From positions 1,982,198 to 2,046,197 of the forward strand of contig NZ_AP023355.1 in the NCBI RefSeq assembly GCF_016865425.1: a DNA stretch of 64,000 nucleotides. The letters run 5' to 3'. Shown here piece after piece: positions 8,321-16,259 of the stretch. A program made the translations under genes and the position numbers. Each line of letters starts with the position of its first letter. The first letter of the stretch is position 1. Under the pieces are notes generated by a model. That model ran no database searches, was not told where the DNA came from, and saw nothing but the letters and a program-made list of their open reading frames with translations. This DNA is from Actinocatenispora thailandica (GTDB taxonomy: Bacteria; Actinomycetota; Actinomycetes; Mycobacteriales; Micromonosporaceae).

Positions 8321-8514
8321 GGTCGGGCACCACCCGGTGACAGCAGCTGGTCGAGCCGGGCCCGGCTGTCCGGGCCGACGTCGACGGCGTCGGTGACCGC
8401 CCGGGTCAGCAGCATGATCGTGACGATCTCGTGCCGGACGTCGGGTCCGAGCCGCCGGTGCGGGCCGGCCGAGTCGCCGGGTTGGCGCCCCATGGGCTGG
8501 TGGTGGCCAGGCAT
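8317..8514 (-). CDS. 65-residue protein resembling an isolated histidine-kinase phosphoacceptor (DHp-like) helix
   Basis: A short gene with a strong GGGGGGAA ribosome binding site before ATG 8514 and a stop overlapping the next regulator's start by four bases, a layout typical of genuine coupled genes. The segment LGPDVRHEIVTIMLLTRAV followed by an amphipathic helix (SRARLDQLL) looks like the H-box helix of a histidine kinase, with His-Glu as the candidate phosphoacceptor pair. No ATP-binding domain exists on either side. It could be a minimal phosphotransfer or dimerisation partner of the downstream response regulator, or a decayed kinase remnant. The likeness rests on one helix, so function is uncertain. 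Confidence 0.55.
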   Translation of the reverse strand: MPGHHQPMGRQPGDSAGPHRRLGPDVRHEIVTIMLLTRAVTDAVDVGPDSRARLDQLLSPGGARP

Positions 8515-8539
8515 GATGTTCCCCCCGTCGGGTCGGTGA

Positions 8540-8558
8540 CCGCACCTGGCTGGTGCGG
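8540..8558. promoter_or_regulatory. 7-bp inverted repeat in the leader of the LuxR operon
   Basis: CCGCACC-TGGCT-GGTGCGG forms a perfect stem of seven pairs with a five-base loop, 26 bp upstream of the small DHp-like gene. It lies in the 235-bp spacer between that gene and the unknown gene ending at 8750. It could be an operator or a leader hairpin; it is not placed to terminate either neighbour clearly. Confidence 0.4.
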
Positions 8559-8749
8559 GTCGGCGGCCCGGAAGATCTCGTCCCACGACAGCACACAATC
8601 CGGGGCGGGGCCGAGGTGCCTGGCGAGTAATGGACGGCCGGACCGCGAACGAACCGTCAGTACCGCGCCCGGGTGTCCGTTCGTCGGATCGGCACCGTCC
8701 GGCGGGTGGCCGGACCGGCCGAACGGACCGGCCACCCCGGTCCGGCGGC

Positions 8750-9646
8750 TCAGTCGACGCCGACCGCCAGGTACACGTCGGTACAGGCGGTGGCGATCAT
8801 CGCCAGATCCGCGCCGACGGTGCGTTCCGGAGCGCCGGGATCCAGGTGGGTCAGCAGCCGGGTGCCGGCACCGTGCCGGGCCACCAGCCCGTCCCACAGC
8901 AGGTTGCGGCGCGGGCCGGGGTCGGCCAGCCGCGCCACCCAGCCCAGGTACGGGCGGCGCCAGGTCCACGCGTCGACCGCCTCGGCGCCAGCGCGCAGCG
9001 GTACGTCGACCGCGCCGCGGAGCCGCCGTGCGGCCGAGTCCGCGTCGCCGGGGTAGGCGCCCGGATGGGTCAGATCGGCACGCGCGTAGAGCCGGACCAG
9101 CCGGCCCCAGTAACCGACGGTGGCCGACCAGGCGGACCGTTGCGCGGTGTCGTCGTCCACACCCCACCCGGCGTAGGTGGCCGACGAGCGGGGCAGCGTC
9201 GCCACCTGCGCCACATCCGCCGCACCGAGCCGCAGGTAGTCGTGCACGTGGTCGATCGCCAGCTGCGGGTACCGGCCGCGCAGTCGCGCCGCCGCGACCG
9301 TCGCCAGGTGCGGCCGGGCCGGGTCGTCGGGCAGGCAGGACAGTTCCGGTACGGCGAGGTCCAGCAGCCGAAGCCGTCCCGGCGCGGCGCCGGCGAGCGC
9401 GTCGCCCACCTCGGTGAGGAACCGGCCGATTCGCCCCGGAACGGTCAACCCGTCGGCGTAGCCGAGCGCCTCGGTGAACTTGACCCCGACCACGCCGGGT
9501 TCCCGGGCCAGTCCGTGCACGGTACGCAGCGCCGCGTGCAACCGGGCCGGCCCGTCCTGCCACGGCCGGACCAGGTCGGCCTCCAGCCAGATGCGCAGGC
9601 CGAGCCGGTGCGCCTCGACCATGGCGGCAGTCTGCGGCCCGGTCAT
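8750..9646 (-). CDS. Uncharacterised protein coupled to a GT4 glycosyltransferase
   Basis: A 298-residue soluble protein I do not recognise. ATG 9646 overlaps the glycosyltransferase stop (ATGA), so the two are made together. Features seen: an early LRIWLEADLVRPWQDG segment, a GVVGVKFTEALGYADGL stretch, an aspartate/histidine-rich YPQLAIDHVHDYLRLG segment, and many Trp/Tyr/Arg residues. Alternating hydrophobic strands and helices suggest an alpha/beta barrel, perhaps a glycoside-hydrolase-like TIM barrel, but I cannot assign catalytic residues with confidence. There is no signal peptide or membrane helix. The context implies a job in making or editing a glycan. Coding status is well supported by coupling and third-position GC. 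Confidence 0.75.
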   Translation of the reverse strand: MTGPQTAAMVEAHRLGLRIWLEADLVRPWQDGPARLHAALRTVHGLAREPGVVGVKFTEALGYADGLTVPGRIGRFLTEVGDALAGAAPGRLRLLDLAVPELSCLPDDPARPHLATVAAARLRGRYPQLAIDHVHDYLRLGAADVAQVATLPRSSATYAGWGVDDDTAQRSAWSATVGYWGRLVRLYARADLTHPGAYPGDADSAARRLRGAVDVPLRAGAEAVDAWTWRRPYLGWVARLADPGPRRNLLWDGLVARHGAGTRLLTHLDPGAPERTVGADLAMIATACTDVYLAVGVD

Positions 9647-10977
9647 GACACCGCCGGGTCCGTGGCGTCGCGCCACCGCCGCGCCGCGCGGTCGCCGCCG
9701 GGCCGCGGCGCCGGACCGCGTTCCGGGCCGGGTCGTGGGCCGGTGCCCGGCGCCGGTCCCGGACCCGGCGCCGGTTCGGCGTCGCGGGCGTCGTCGACGC
9801 CGGTGTACGTGGCGGCCAGGACCGCGCCCAGCGCCGCCGGCTCGTACCGGTCGTCCAGCCGGTTCGCCGCCGCGGCGGCGAACCGGCGCGCCGTGTCCGG
9901 TTCGGCGAGCAGCCGCCGGGCCGCCCGGCCGAGCAGTTCCGGCCGGCCCGGCGGCACCAGCAGGCCGGTCACCTCCGGCACCACCAGCTCGGGTACCGCG
10001 TCCACGGCGGTGGCGACCACCGGCACTCCGGCCCGCATCGCCTCCACCAGCACGCACGGCATCCCCTCGTACCGGCTGGCCAGCGTGAACACGTCGAACG
10101 CGGGGAGCAGTGCCGGCACGTCGTCGCGGTGGCCGACCAGCCGGACCCGGTCGGTGAGCCCACGCCGGGCGACCCGGTCCCGCAGCGCCGCGCGCAGCGG
10201 CCCGTCGCCGACCCACACCCCCCAGATCGACGGCCCGCTGGCGGCGAGCCCGTCGACCCAGTCCAGCGGCGCCTTCTGGGTGTCGATCCGCCCGACGGTA
10301 CCGACCACCGGTACGCCGGCGGGCAGGCCGAGCCGGCGGCGTGCCGCGGCCCGGTCGGCCGGTGCCGGATCGGGGTCGACCACCGGCCAGATGGTCCGGA
10401 TCGCGCCGGGCGCGGCGAGCCCGTGCCGGATCGCCGCCGCCCGTACCGCGGCACCCACGGCGAGGAACGCGTCGGTCCGGCCGGCCAGCCGGCGCTCGAT
10501 CCGCCGGTACGCCAGCCGCCGCCAGGCGGGCTGGTCGTCGTGCCACGGCAGCCCGTGCAGGGTGTGCACGATGCGGGGCACGCCGCGCCGGTACGCGGCC
10601 GCGCGGCCCAGCGCGCCCGCCTTCGCGCAGTGCGTGTGGACCACGTCGAAGTCGGCCAGCAACCGGGCCAGCGCGGCGAACGCCAGCGCGTCGGCAGCCG
10701 GCGCCGGCTGCGGCAGCAGCGCCGGGATCCGGCGTACCGCGAGGCCGGCCGCCGCCGCACGGGCCAGCAGGTCGCCCGGCTCGGCGACCGCGAGCGCCGC
10801 GTCGCCGGCGAGCACCCCGGGCCGCGCCGACCGGCCCGGGAACAGCGCCGCGGCACCGGTCACCACGGTCACCGCGAACCGTTCCGGGTCCAGGGCGAGC
10901 GCACCGCGCAGCGCCACCCCGCCGGCCCCGGCGGCCAGCCTGGTGATCACGGTGGCGACCCGGATCCGGTGTCCCAT
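9643..10977 (-). CDS. Glycosyltransferase family 4 (GT-B)
   Basis: A 444-residue GT-B enzyme. The N-terminal strand VATVITRLAAGAGGVALRGAL carries the acceptor-side glycine loop, VVHTHCAKAGALGR is a typical GT4 helix, VGTVGRIDTQKAPLDW opens the donor domain, and SRYEGMPCVLVEAMRAGVPVV supplies the EX7E motif. ATG 10977 was preferred over GTG 10980 because GGGAGGG lies 7 bases before it. The last 55 residues are a Pro/Gly tail with PGPGPAPG-like repeats, unusual for the family and probably disordered. It pairs with the coupled unknown gene at 8750-9646 and belongs with the exopolysaccharide genes. Sugar specificity is unknown. Confidence 0.87.
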   Translation of the reverse strand: MGHRIRVATVITRLAAGAGGVALRGALALDPERFAVTVVTGAAALFPGRSARPGVLAGDAALAVAEPGDLLARAAAAGLAVRRIPALLPQPAPAADALAFAALARLLADFDVVHTHCAKAGALGRAAAYRRGVPRIVHTLHGLPWHDDQPAWRRLAYRRIERRLAGRTDAFLAVGAAVRAAAIRHGLAAPGAIRTIWPVVDPDPAPADRAAARRRLGLPAGVPVVGTVGRIDTQKAPLDWVDGLAASGPSIWGVWVGDGPLRAALRDRVARRGLTDRVRLVGHRDDVPALLPAFDVFTLASRYEGMPCVLVEAMRAGVPVVATAVDAVPELVVPEVTGLLVPPGRPELLGRAARRLLAEPDTARRFAAAAANRLDDRYEPAALGAVLAATYTGVDDARDAEPAPGPGPAPGTGPRPGPERGPAPRPGGDRAARRWRDATDPAVS

Positions 10978-11062
10978 CACACGACCCTCCCGCGGCGGGT
11001 TCCTCGACGCTAACCCCCGCCGCGGCGCGGTGAACCTCGCGAACTGACCAGCCGGCGCTACG

Positions 11063-11734
11063 TCATTCGGCGGATGCCCGACGCGGGCCGACGTCGTTGG
11101 GTCGCATCCCGCACCGCAACGCGACCGACACCGCCTCCAACGCCGAGTGCGCCGGCAGCTTGCCGAGCAGGTTCTGGGTGTGGGTACGCACCGTGTTCGG
11201 CGACATGAACAGCAACTCGGCGATCTGCGCCCGGGTCATGCCGTCCACCAGGCACTGCAACACCTGGCGTTCCCGTACGGTCAGCCGGTCCAGTACCGGG
11301 CTGCCGGCCGGTTCGGTGAGGGTGCGCAGCAGGCCGGCGAGCAGCTCCGGCGGGATCCAGGACTCGTCCCGCAGCACCCCGCGCAGCACCTGCAGCAGGG
11401 TGTCCCCGTCGGCGGTCTTGGACAGCCAGGACACCGCGCCGTGCCGTACCGCGGTGGCCACCGCCTCCGGGGACCGCGACGCGCTGAGGATCACCGAGCG
11501 CAGCAGCGGGTACCGGTCCCGGGCGTGATCGAGCAGCTCGACCCCCGAATCGGCGCCGAGATCCAGATCGACCAGTTGCACGTCGACGTGCGCGCCGGCC
11601 AGCAGTTCCCGGGCCGCGGCGACGGTCTGCACCGCGCCGACGACCTCGAACCCCGGCTGCCGTGCCAGCCACACCGCCAACGCCTCGGCGAACAGCGGCT
11701 GGTCGTCGACGACCAGTACCCGGATCGGGTCCAC
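11063..11734 (-). CDS. LuxR/NarL-family response regulator
   Basis: A 223-residue two-domain response regulator. The receiver (IRVLVVDDQPLFAEAL) keeps the acidic pair, phospho-Asp in LVDLDL, the switch Ser (VILSAS) and the Lys (SWLSK). The C-terminal helix-turn-helix is LTVRERQVLQCLVDGMTRAQ to NTVRTHTQNLLGKL. The GTG at 11734 was chosen because the receiver begins five residues later; further upstream in-frame GTGs exist, so the N-terminus is uncertain. No histidine kinase is adjacent. It resembles the regulator at 7544-8320 closely enough in the effector domain (ALEAVSVALRCG versus RLEAVTAAVRCG) to be a paralogue, and the pair bracket the glycosyltransferase genes. Confidence 0.85.
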   Translation of the reverse strand: MDPIRVLVVDDQPLFAEALAVWLARQPGFEVVGAVQTVAAARELLAGAHVDVQLVDLDLGADSGVELLDHARDRYPLLRSVILSASRSPEAVATAVRHGAVSWLSKTADGDTLLQVLRGVLRDESWIPPELLAGLLRTLTEPAGSPVLDRLTVRERQVLQCLVDGMTRAQIAELLFMSPNTVRTHTQNLLGKLPAHSALEAVSVALRCGMRPNDVGPRRASAE

Positions 11735-11893
11735 CCACCGATGCTGCGCCGGCACCGTCGTTCTGTCATCGTCCGAACGACGGAGCACCGGCCCCACCGT
11801 CGTGCCGCCCGGATCGTCGGCCGGTATCAGGCGCCGAACGGTCGTCGCGGGTGGCGGGGCGATCGGCCGGCGGGCGCGGCAGAATGGTTCGTC

Positions 11894-12247
11894 ATGACCG
11901 ACACGGCGCAGCTTCGGGGCTGGGCGATGGCGTTGCCCGAGGCGACCGAGACGCAGCACTTCCGGTTCCGGACGCCGAAGTGGTCGGTGCACGGCCGCAC
12001 CTTCCTCGGCCTGGGCGCCGACGAGTCCACCGTCGTCTGCTGCCTCACCGAGGAGGCGGCGGTGCGCGCCGCGACCGCCGACCCCGAGCACACCAGGGTG
12101 GTCCGGCGAAGCGATGCCCGGCGCAGCTTCCTCGGCCTGGAGGTCAGGCTGGCCGGGGTCGCGGCCGACCAGCTGCACGACTGGGTACGCCAGGCGTGGG
12201 CCGCGCAGGCACCGAAACGGCTGGTGGCCCGGTACCTGCCGGACTGA
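11894..12247 (+). CDS. MmcQ/YjbR-family small protein
   Basis: A 117-residue single-domain protein. The opening LRGWAMALPEATETQHF and the PKWSVHGRTFLGLG strand are characteristic of the MmcQ/YjbR (CyaY-like fold) family, which usually has the pattern A-LPEA-E--HF---P-F-V-GK-F. Family members are small cytosolic proteins with suspected DNA binding; no biochemical role is established. It is divergent from the LuxR regulator and convergent with the beta-lactamase-like gene, so it stands alone. ATG 11894 fits the family's N-terminus. No ribosome binding site is obvious (AGAATGGTTCGTC before ATG). Confidence 0.82.
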   Translation: MTDTAQLRGWAMALPEATETQHFRFRTPKWSVHGRTFLGLGADESTVVCCLTEEAAVRAATADPEHTRVVRRSDARRSFLGLEVRLAGVAADQLHDWVRQAWAAQAPKRLVARYLPD

Positions 12248-12384
12248 CAGCATCCACAAGGGACGGTTCGCCGGCAGCGGCTTGGTACCGGCGAGCCGGG
12301 GCAGTGCCGCTCAGCGCGGCCCGGATCCGGCCGGCGGTGGGCACCGCACGGAGCCCCGCCGGGCCCGGGCTCCCGGTATCGCGG

Positions 12385-13728
12385 TCAACGGGGGATCAGC
12401 CGGACAGGGTGGCTCAGCAGGTTGCCGAGCCAGCCGGTGCGGTCGCCGTCCCGGTACGTGCGGGCCGCGCCGGTCAGCGCACCCTGGGTGGCGCTCACGG
12501 TGAGGCCGAGCAGCGGGCTGTTGCGCCGGGCGTCGGCGGTGGGCAGCTGGAGGTCGAAGGTGGCGGAGAGGTCCCACTCACCGGACGGGACCGCGGTCGC
12601 GGTCGCAGTGCCACCGGCCAGCGTCAGATCGGCCGGGCCGTCCCGGCGCACCCGCAGCGTGACCGGCACCGGCCCGTCCGGGGTGGTGATCTCGCCCGAC
12701 CAGTCGCCGACGGCCGGTGCGACCGGGCGCGCCGGTGCGGTACCCGCGGTGCTGATCATCGCCGGCCGGTAACCGGGGACCTCGCTCCGCAGCAGGTGGT
12801 CGACGATGGCGTCGCGGGCCGCCTTGCCGGTGCTGTTGGTCAGCACCGCCACCGACAGCGCCAGCTCGGGCACGGCGACCACCATCGTCGCGACACCGCC
12901 CATGCCGCCGCCGTGGCTGACGATCAGCGGCCCGGCGCCGCGGGACACGCACCAACCCAGCCCGTACCCGAGGTGGTCGCTGATCGGGGCGGCGGTCCGG
13001 GTGGCGGCGACCGTCGACGGCGCCAGCAGCGTCTCGTGCCGGTGCCCGAACAGCGCCAGGTCGGCCGCCGTCGCCCGGCCCAGCGTGGCGCCGGGGTGGC
13101 TGGTCGACAGCTCCGCCGGGTAGCCGCGGCCGTCGATGCTGTACCGGGTGGCGACCGGGCCCGGTGCGTCCGTGCCGAGCGCGCAGCTGGCCAACCGCAG
13201 CGGCGCGAACACCTCCCGGGCCAGCAGCCGCGGCAGCGGCAGCCCGCTCGCGGTCTCCGCCAGGGTGCCCAGCAGCCGGTAGCCGAGATTGGCGTACTCG
13301 TAGCCGGAGCCGGGCCGCCGGTACGCCCGGGTGTAGAAGGACACGTCGATCGGCGGCTCGGGATCCTTCCCGTACTGGAAGTCGTAGTGGCCGGTGAGGC
13401 CACCGCGGTGCTGGAGCAGCTGGCGCGGGGTCGGCGCCGGCCAGTCGACGCCCGCCGGCATCGCCAGCTCGGCCGCCGGCAACGGCGCGTCGAGGTCCAG
13501 CAGCCCGCGGTCGGCGAGGACGCACACCGCGGTGGCCGTCATCGGCTTGGTGACCGACGCCAGCAGGTATCCGGTGTCGGGGGTCGCCGGGCGGCCCGCG
13601 GCGACGTCGGCCAGCCCGTACGCCTCGGCCAGTACCACGGTGCCGTCCCGGACCACCGCGACCGAGGCCGACGGGCAGCCGTGCGCGGCCAACGCCGCGG
13701 TGCAGAACTCGCCGAGCCGTTCCAGCAT
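12385..13728 (-). CDS. Serine beta-lactamase-like hydrolase (class C/esterase family)
   Basis: A 447-residue enzyme of the beta-lactamase/D-alanyl carboxypeptidase-like family. The catalytic Ser58-Val-Thr-Lys61 tetrad (LASVTKPM), Tyr145-Ala-Asn147 and His272-Gly-Gly-Gly cover the three family motifs. Members include esterases, D-aminopeptidases and EstB-like proteins, and most are not resistance enzymes. No signal peptide is visible, arguing for a cytosolic esterase or peptidase. A C-terminal beta-rich extension of about 120 residues follows the catalytic domain, like the lipocalin-type tails in this family. ATG 13728 has GAGGGA six bases upstream, which decides against GTG 13734. No operon partner. 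Confidence 0.85.
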   Translation of the reverse strand: MLERLGEFCTAALAAHGCPSASVAVVRDGTVVLAEAYGLADVAAGRPATPDTGYLLASVTKPMTATAVCVLADRGLLDLDAPLPAAELAMPAGVDWPAPTPRQLLQHRGGLTGHYDFQYGKDPEPPIDVSFYTRAYRRPGSGYEYANLGYRLLGTLAETASGLPLPRLLAREVFAPLRLASCALGTDAPGPVATRYSIDGRGYPAELSTSHPGATLGRATAADLALFGHRHETLLAPSTVAATRTAAPISDHLGYGLGWCVSRGAGPLIVSHGGGMGGVATMVVAVPELALSVAVLTNSTGKAARDAIVDHLLRSEVPGYRPAMISTAGTAPARPVAPAVGDWSGEITTPDGPVPVTLRVRRDGPADLTLAGGTATATAVPSGEWDLSATFDLQLPTADARRNSPLLGLTVSATQGALTGAARTYRDGDRTGWLGNLLSHPVRLIPR

Positions 13729-13855
13729 CCGCACTCCCTCGCCACGGCGACCTCCGGACCGTCATCGTCCCAGCCGCCCGGTCGGCGCGGTGCGGTCCGG
13801 GGCGCGGTGTGAGGCCAACCACCGCGGCCGGCGCCGGCCACGATGGTGGCCGCGG

Positions 13856-14791
13856 TCAGCCGAGATGGTGGTTGAGGTAGGTCCAGGACGCGGTGCTGTC
13901 CGCGCTGATGTCGTGCGGGCGGCGCAGTTCGGTGACGTAGCTGGCGATGTCGGCCAGCGCCCACCACCGCCGGTACAGCTCCAGCGCGGCGGCCGAGACC
14001 GACCGGCCGGTGCGGCGGGCGTACTCGGCGTGCAGGCCGGCGCCGCCCAGCATCCACAGGTCGCGTTCCGGCGGGGCGAGCCGCACGGTGTCCCAGTCGA
14101 TCAGGCGCGGCCCGTCCGGTCCGCGCAGCACGTTGCCCGGATGCGGTTCACCGTGCGTGACGACCCACCCGCCGGCGGCGCCGCGCACCCGCTCGACGAG
14201 CCGGTCGAACTCGGCCAGCAGCGACCAAATCCGGTCGGCGCGGCGGATCAGCAGCGCCCGCGTCGGCTCGGCGTACGGGCCACCGGTCCATACCCGGTCG
14301 AGGGTGCGCAGGGCGTCCTCCAGGCGGTCCCGGCCGGGGAGGGCGAGCTCGGTGCGCGGCGCGTCCACGGTGGCCGCGTGCAGCCGGATCAGCAGGTTCA
14401 GGACCTGGGGTGCGTCCTGCTCGCGGTGCGCGCCGAACCGGCCCGCCTCGCCTGAGACCAGCGGAAACACCGCCACGGAGTGCCGGTCGCCGAGCGGCAG
14501 CACGGACGCGCCGGTACCGGCCGGGAGCGGCGCGACGACGAACTCCAGGCCCGCGTCACGGTGCAGCGCGAGCGCGGTGTCGAGCGCGCGGCCCAGTCGG
14601 CGCAGCCCGGCGGCCGCGTCGTCGTGGAACACGTCGACGGTCGCGAACAGCGGGCGGCCGGCGTCCAGCTCCCAGTGGTAGCTGCCGAACCCGACCGGCC
14701 GGTAGGTCACCGACCGGACCTCGACTCCCCACCCGTCGCTCACCGCGGCGGCGAGCTGCTCGTCCGACACGCCGGCCGGCCTGTCCTTCAT
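13856..14791 (-). CDS. Aminoglycoside phosphotransferase-family kinase
   Basis: A 311-residue kinase-fold protein. The catalytic loop THGEPHPGNVL (HGEPHPGN at 213-220) and the metal-binding LIDWDTV (Asp232 or Asp234 of residues 231-236) are intact, and the N-terminal GFGSYHWELD is the nucleotide-loop region. The family phosphorylates aminoglycosides, macrolides, homoserine, choline, sugars and other small molecules, so resistance cannot be assumed. Nothing nearby indicates a substrate. The stop of the MFS gene lies 73 bp upstream on the same strand. Codon use matches neighbours and gives no sign of recent transfer. Confidence 0.82.
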   Translation of the reverse strand: MKDRPAGVSDEQLAAAVSDGWGVEVRSVTYRPVGFGSYHWELDAGRPLFATVDVFHDDAAAGLRRLGRALDTALALHRDAGLEFVVAPLPAGTGASVLPLGDRHSVAVFPLVSGEAGRFGAHREQDAPQVLNLLIRLHAATVDAPRTELALPGRDRLEDALRTLDRVWTGGPYAEPTRALLIRRADRIWSLLAEFDRLVERVRGAAGGWVVTHGEPHPGNVLRGPDGPRLIDWDTVRLAPPERDLWMLGGAGLHAEYARRTGRSVSAAALELYRRWWALADIASYVTELRRPHDISADSTASWTYLNHHLG

Positions 14792-14864
14792 GGCCGCAGT
14801 ATCGCGAGGCGTCCACCGCCACCCAACCGCATTTCGGCCGGACCTGCCGGTTGCCGGCGGCGGG

Positions 14865-16163
14865 TCAGCCTTCGCCGGCAGCGCCGGCAGCGCCGGCAGC
14901 ACCGGCAGCACCGGCGGCGCCGGCGGTGGCCGTGGTGGGGGCGGCGTCGGTGGGGATGGTGCGGCGGCGGTGAACCGCCGGGACCAGGCACCCGGCGGCG
15001 ACCGCGAGCGGGATCAGGGTCAGCAACGCGGTCCGGTCCCAGCCGATCGTGGCAAGCAGCGCGCCCGCGGACAGCGAGCCGGCCGCCGAAGCGACCCGCG
15101 CCATGGTCTGCGCCGCGGTCTGGGTGCGCACCCGCTCGCTGGGCCGGTAGCTGGCGGCAACGAGCGTGGTGGCGGCGACGAACATCAGGTTCCAGCCGAC
15201 CCCGACCAGGATCAGCGCCACCATGAACGTGATCACGCCGGTCCCGCTGGCGGCGACGGCGGCGCCGGCCACGGCCAGTACGATCCCGGCGACGAGCACC
15301 GGCACCGGTCGCAGCCGCTGCACCAGGTGCCCGCTGACCAGCGCCGGCAGGAACATCCCGACCAGGTGCCACTGCACCACGCTGGCGCCCTGCGCGACGG
15401 AGTGGTGCTCGTCGACCGCGGCGATCGGCGCGGCGGTCATCAGCAGCGACATCACCAGGTAGGCGACCGCACCACCGACGCCGCCGGCGACGAACCGCGG
15501 GGTACGCACGATCACCCGCAGCGGTCGCGCCCGCGCGGCGTCCGGCTCGTCGGCCGGTGCGGTCACGGGCGCCTCCCGGAGCAGCCGCAGCAGCCCGGCC
15601 GAACCCAGCGCCAGCACGGTGACCAGCAGGTACGCCCCGGCGAACGGGACCGGGAGGGCGTGCACGCCGGTGGTGGCGAGGAACGGTCCGACGACCGCGG
15701 CGAGCACCCCGCCGACCAGTACGGTGCCGACGGCCCGGCCGCGTCGGCCGGCGGGCGCGTCGTCGGCGGCGGCGAAGCTGTAGTACCCGGCCGCTGCCTG
15801 GTAGCCACCGACCAGCGCGGTACCGAGGCAGAACAGCGGGAAGCTCGCCACGCTCACCGCCAGGACCGAGACCAGCCCGCCGGCGGCCGCGGTGATCGAA
15901 CCGGCCGGGAACGCGACCCGCCGGCCGTACCGGGCGAGCAGCGCCGCAGCGGGCCCGGTGCCGGCCAGCGTCGCCACCGTGATCAGTGCCGCGGGCAGGG
16001 TGGCGAGCGTCGGCGTCGGCGCCAACCGGTACCCGACGAGTCCGGTGAGGGTGAGATCCACGCTGGTGCCGCACAGGAACAGCGCCTGCGCGACGGTCAG
16101 GATCGCCAGGTTGCGCCGGTACCGGGTCGGCCCGGCCGCCTCGGTGGTGCTGGTCTGCGTCAC
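14865..16163 (-). CDS. Major facilitator superfamily exporter
   Basis: A 432-residue membrane protein with about 12 hydrophobic helices and a central hydrophilic loop around residue 210 (EAPVTAPADEPDAARARP). The loop RYGRRVAFPAG between helices 2 and 3 corresponds to MFS motif A. It is likely a drug or metabolite efflux pump of the DHA1/YcaD-like type. The C-terminus ends in a Gly-Ala-Ala repeat encoded by six 9-bp tandem units. It is divergent from the GlxA-type regulator, with 95 bp between starts holding a strong inverted repeat, so that regulator may control it. Confidence 0.85.
   Translation of the reverse strand: MTQTSTTEAAGPTRYRRNLAILTVAQALFLCGTSVDLTLTGLVGYRLAPTPTLATLPAALITVATLAGTGPAAALLARYGRRVAFPAGSITAAAGGLVSVLAVSVASFPLFCLGTALVGGYQAAAGYYSFAAADDAPAGRRGRAVGTVLVGGVLAAVVGPFLATTGVHALPVPFAGAYLLVTVLALGSAGLLRLLREAPVTAPADEPDAARARPLRVIVRTPRFVAGGVGGAVAYLVMSLLMTAAPIAAVDEHHSVAQGASVVQWHLVGMFLPALVSGHLVQRLRPVPVLVAGIVLAVAGAAVAASGTGVITFMVALILVGVGWNLMFVAATTLVAASYRPSERVRTQTAAQTMARVASAAGSLSAGALLATIGWDRTALLTLIPLAVAAGCLVPAVHRRRTIPTDAAPTTATAGAAGAAGAAGAAGAAGEG
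14874..14927. repeat. Six tandem copies of a 9-bp unit in the MFS 3' end
   Basis: Units of GCCGGCAGC or close variants repeat six times without interruption. Read on the minus strand they encode the Gly-Ala-Ala tail of the transporter. The 9-bp period keeps the frame, so length changes would alter the tail but not switch the gene off. Confidence 0.85.
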
Positions 16164-16224
16164 GCGTGGTCCCTTCTCGATCGGCCCGGAGGCAGCCTGG
16201 CAGGCCGGCGGCCGGAACGGGGAG

Positions 16225-16259
16225 TGGCTGGAAAGACATCTCAGGTAGGATTCCAGCCA
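16225..16259. promoter_or_regulatory. Perfect 9-bp inverted repeat enclosing the regulator's ribosome binding site
   Basis: TGGCTGGAA (16225-16233) and TTCCAGCCA (16251-16259) are exact inverted repeats 17 bases apart, ending on the A of the GlxA-type regulator's ATG. The loop contains AGGTAGGA, the ribosome binding site. As DNA it is a natural operator between the divergent MFS and regulator genes. As RNA it would fold into a hairpin presenting the ribosome binding site in the loop and pairing the start codon's first base. Confidence 0.7.

Noticed and set aside
12351-12372. Terminator hairpin GAGCCC-N10-GGGCTC between the YjbR-like and beta-lactamase-like genes
   Set aside because: Only six pairs, in a region where such short stems are expected from base composition alone.
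12385-13728. Class C beta-lactamase resistance gene
   Set aside because: Motifs fit the wider esterase/aminopeptidase family, there is no signal peptide and a C-terminal extension is present; antibiotic hydrolysis is not supported.
13856-14791. Aminoglycoside resistance gene
   Set aside because: The kinase motifs are intact but the family is broad and there is no mobile element, resistance cluster or close recognisable resistance sequence; named only as a kinase-family protein.
14874-14927. Phase-variable repeat in the MFS gene
   Set aside because: The unit is 9 bp and at the 3' end, so changes in copy number keep the frame and cannot switch the gene off.
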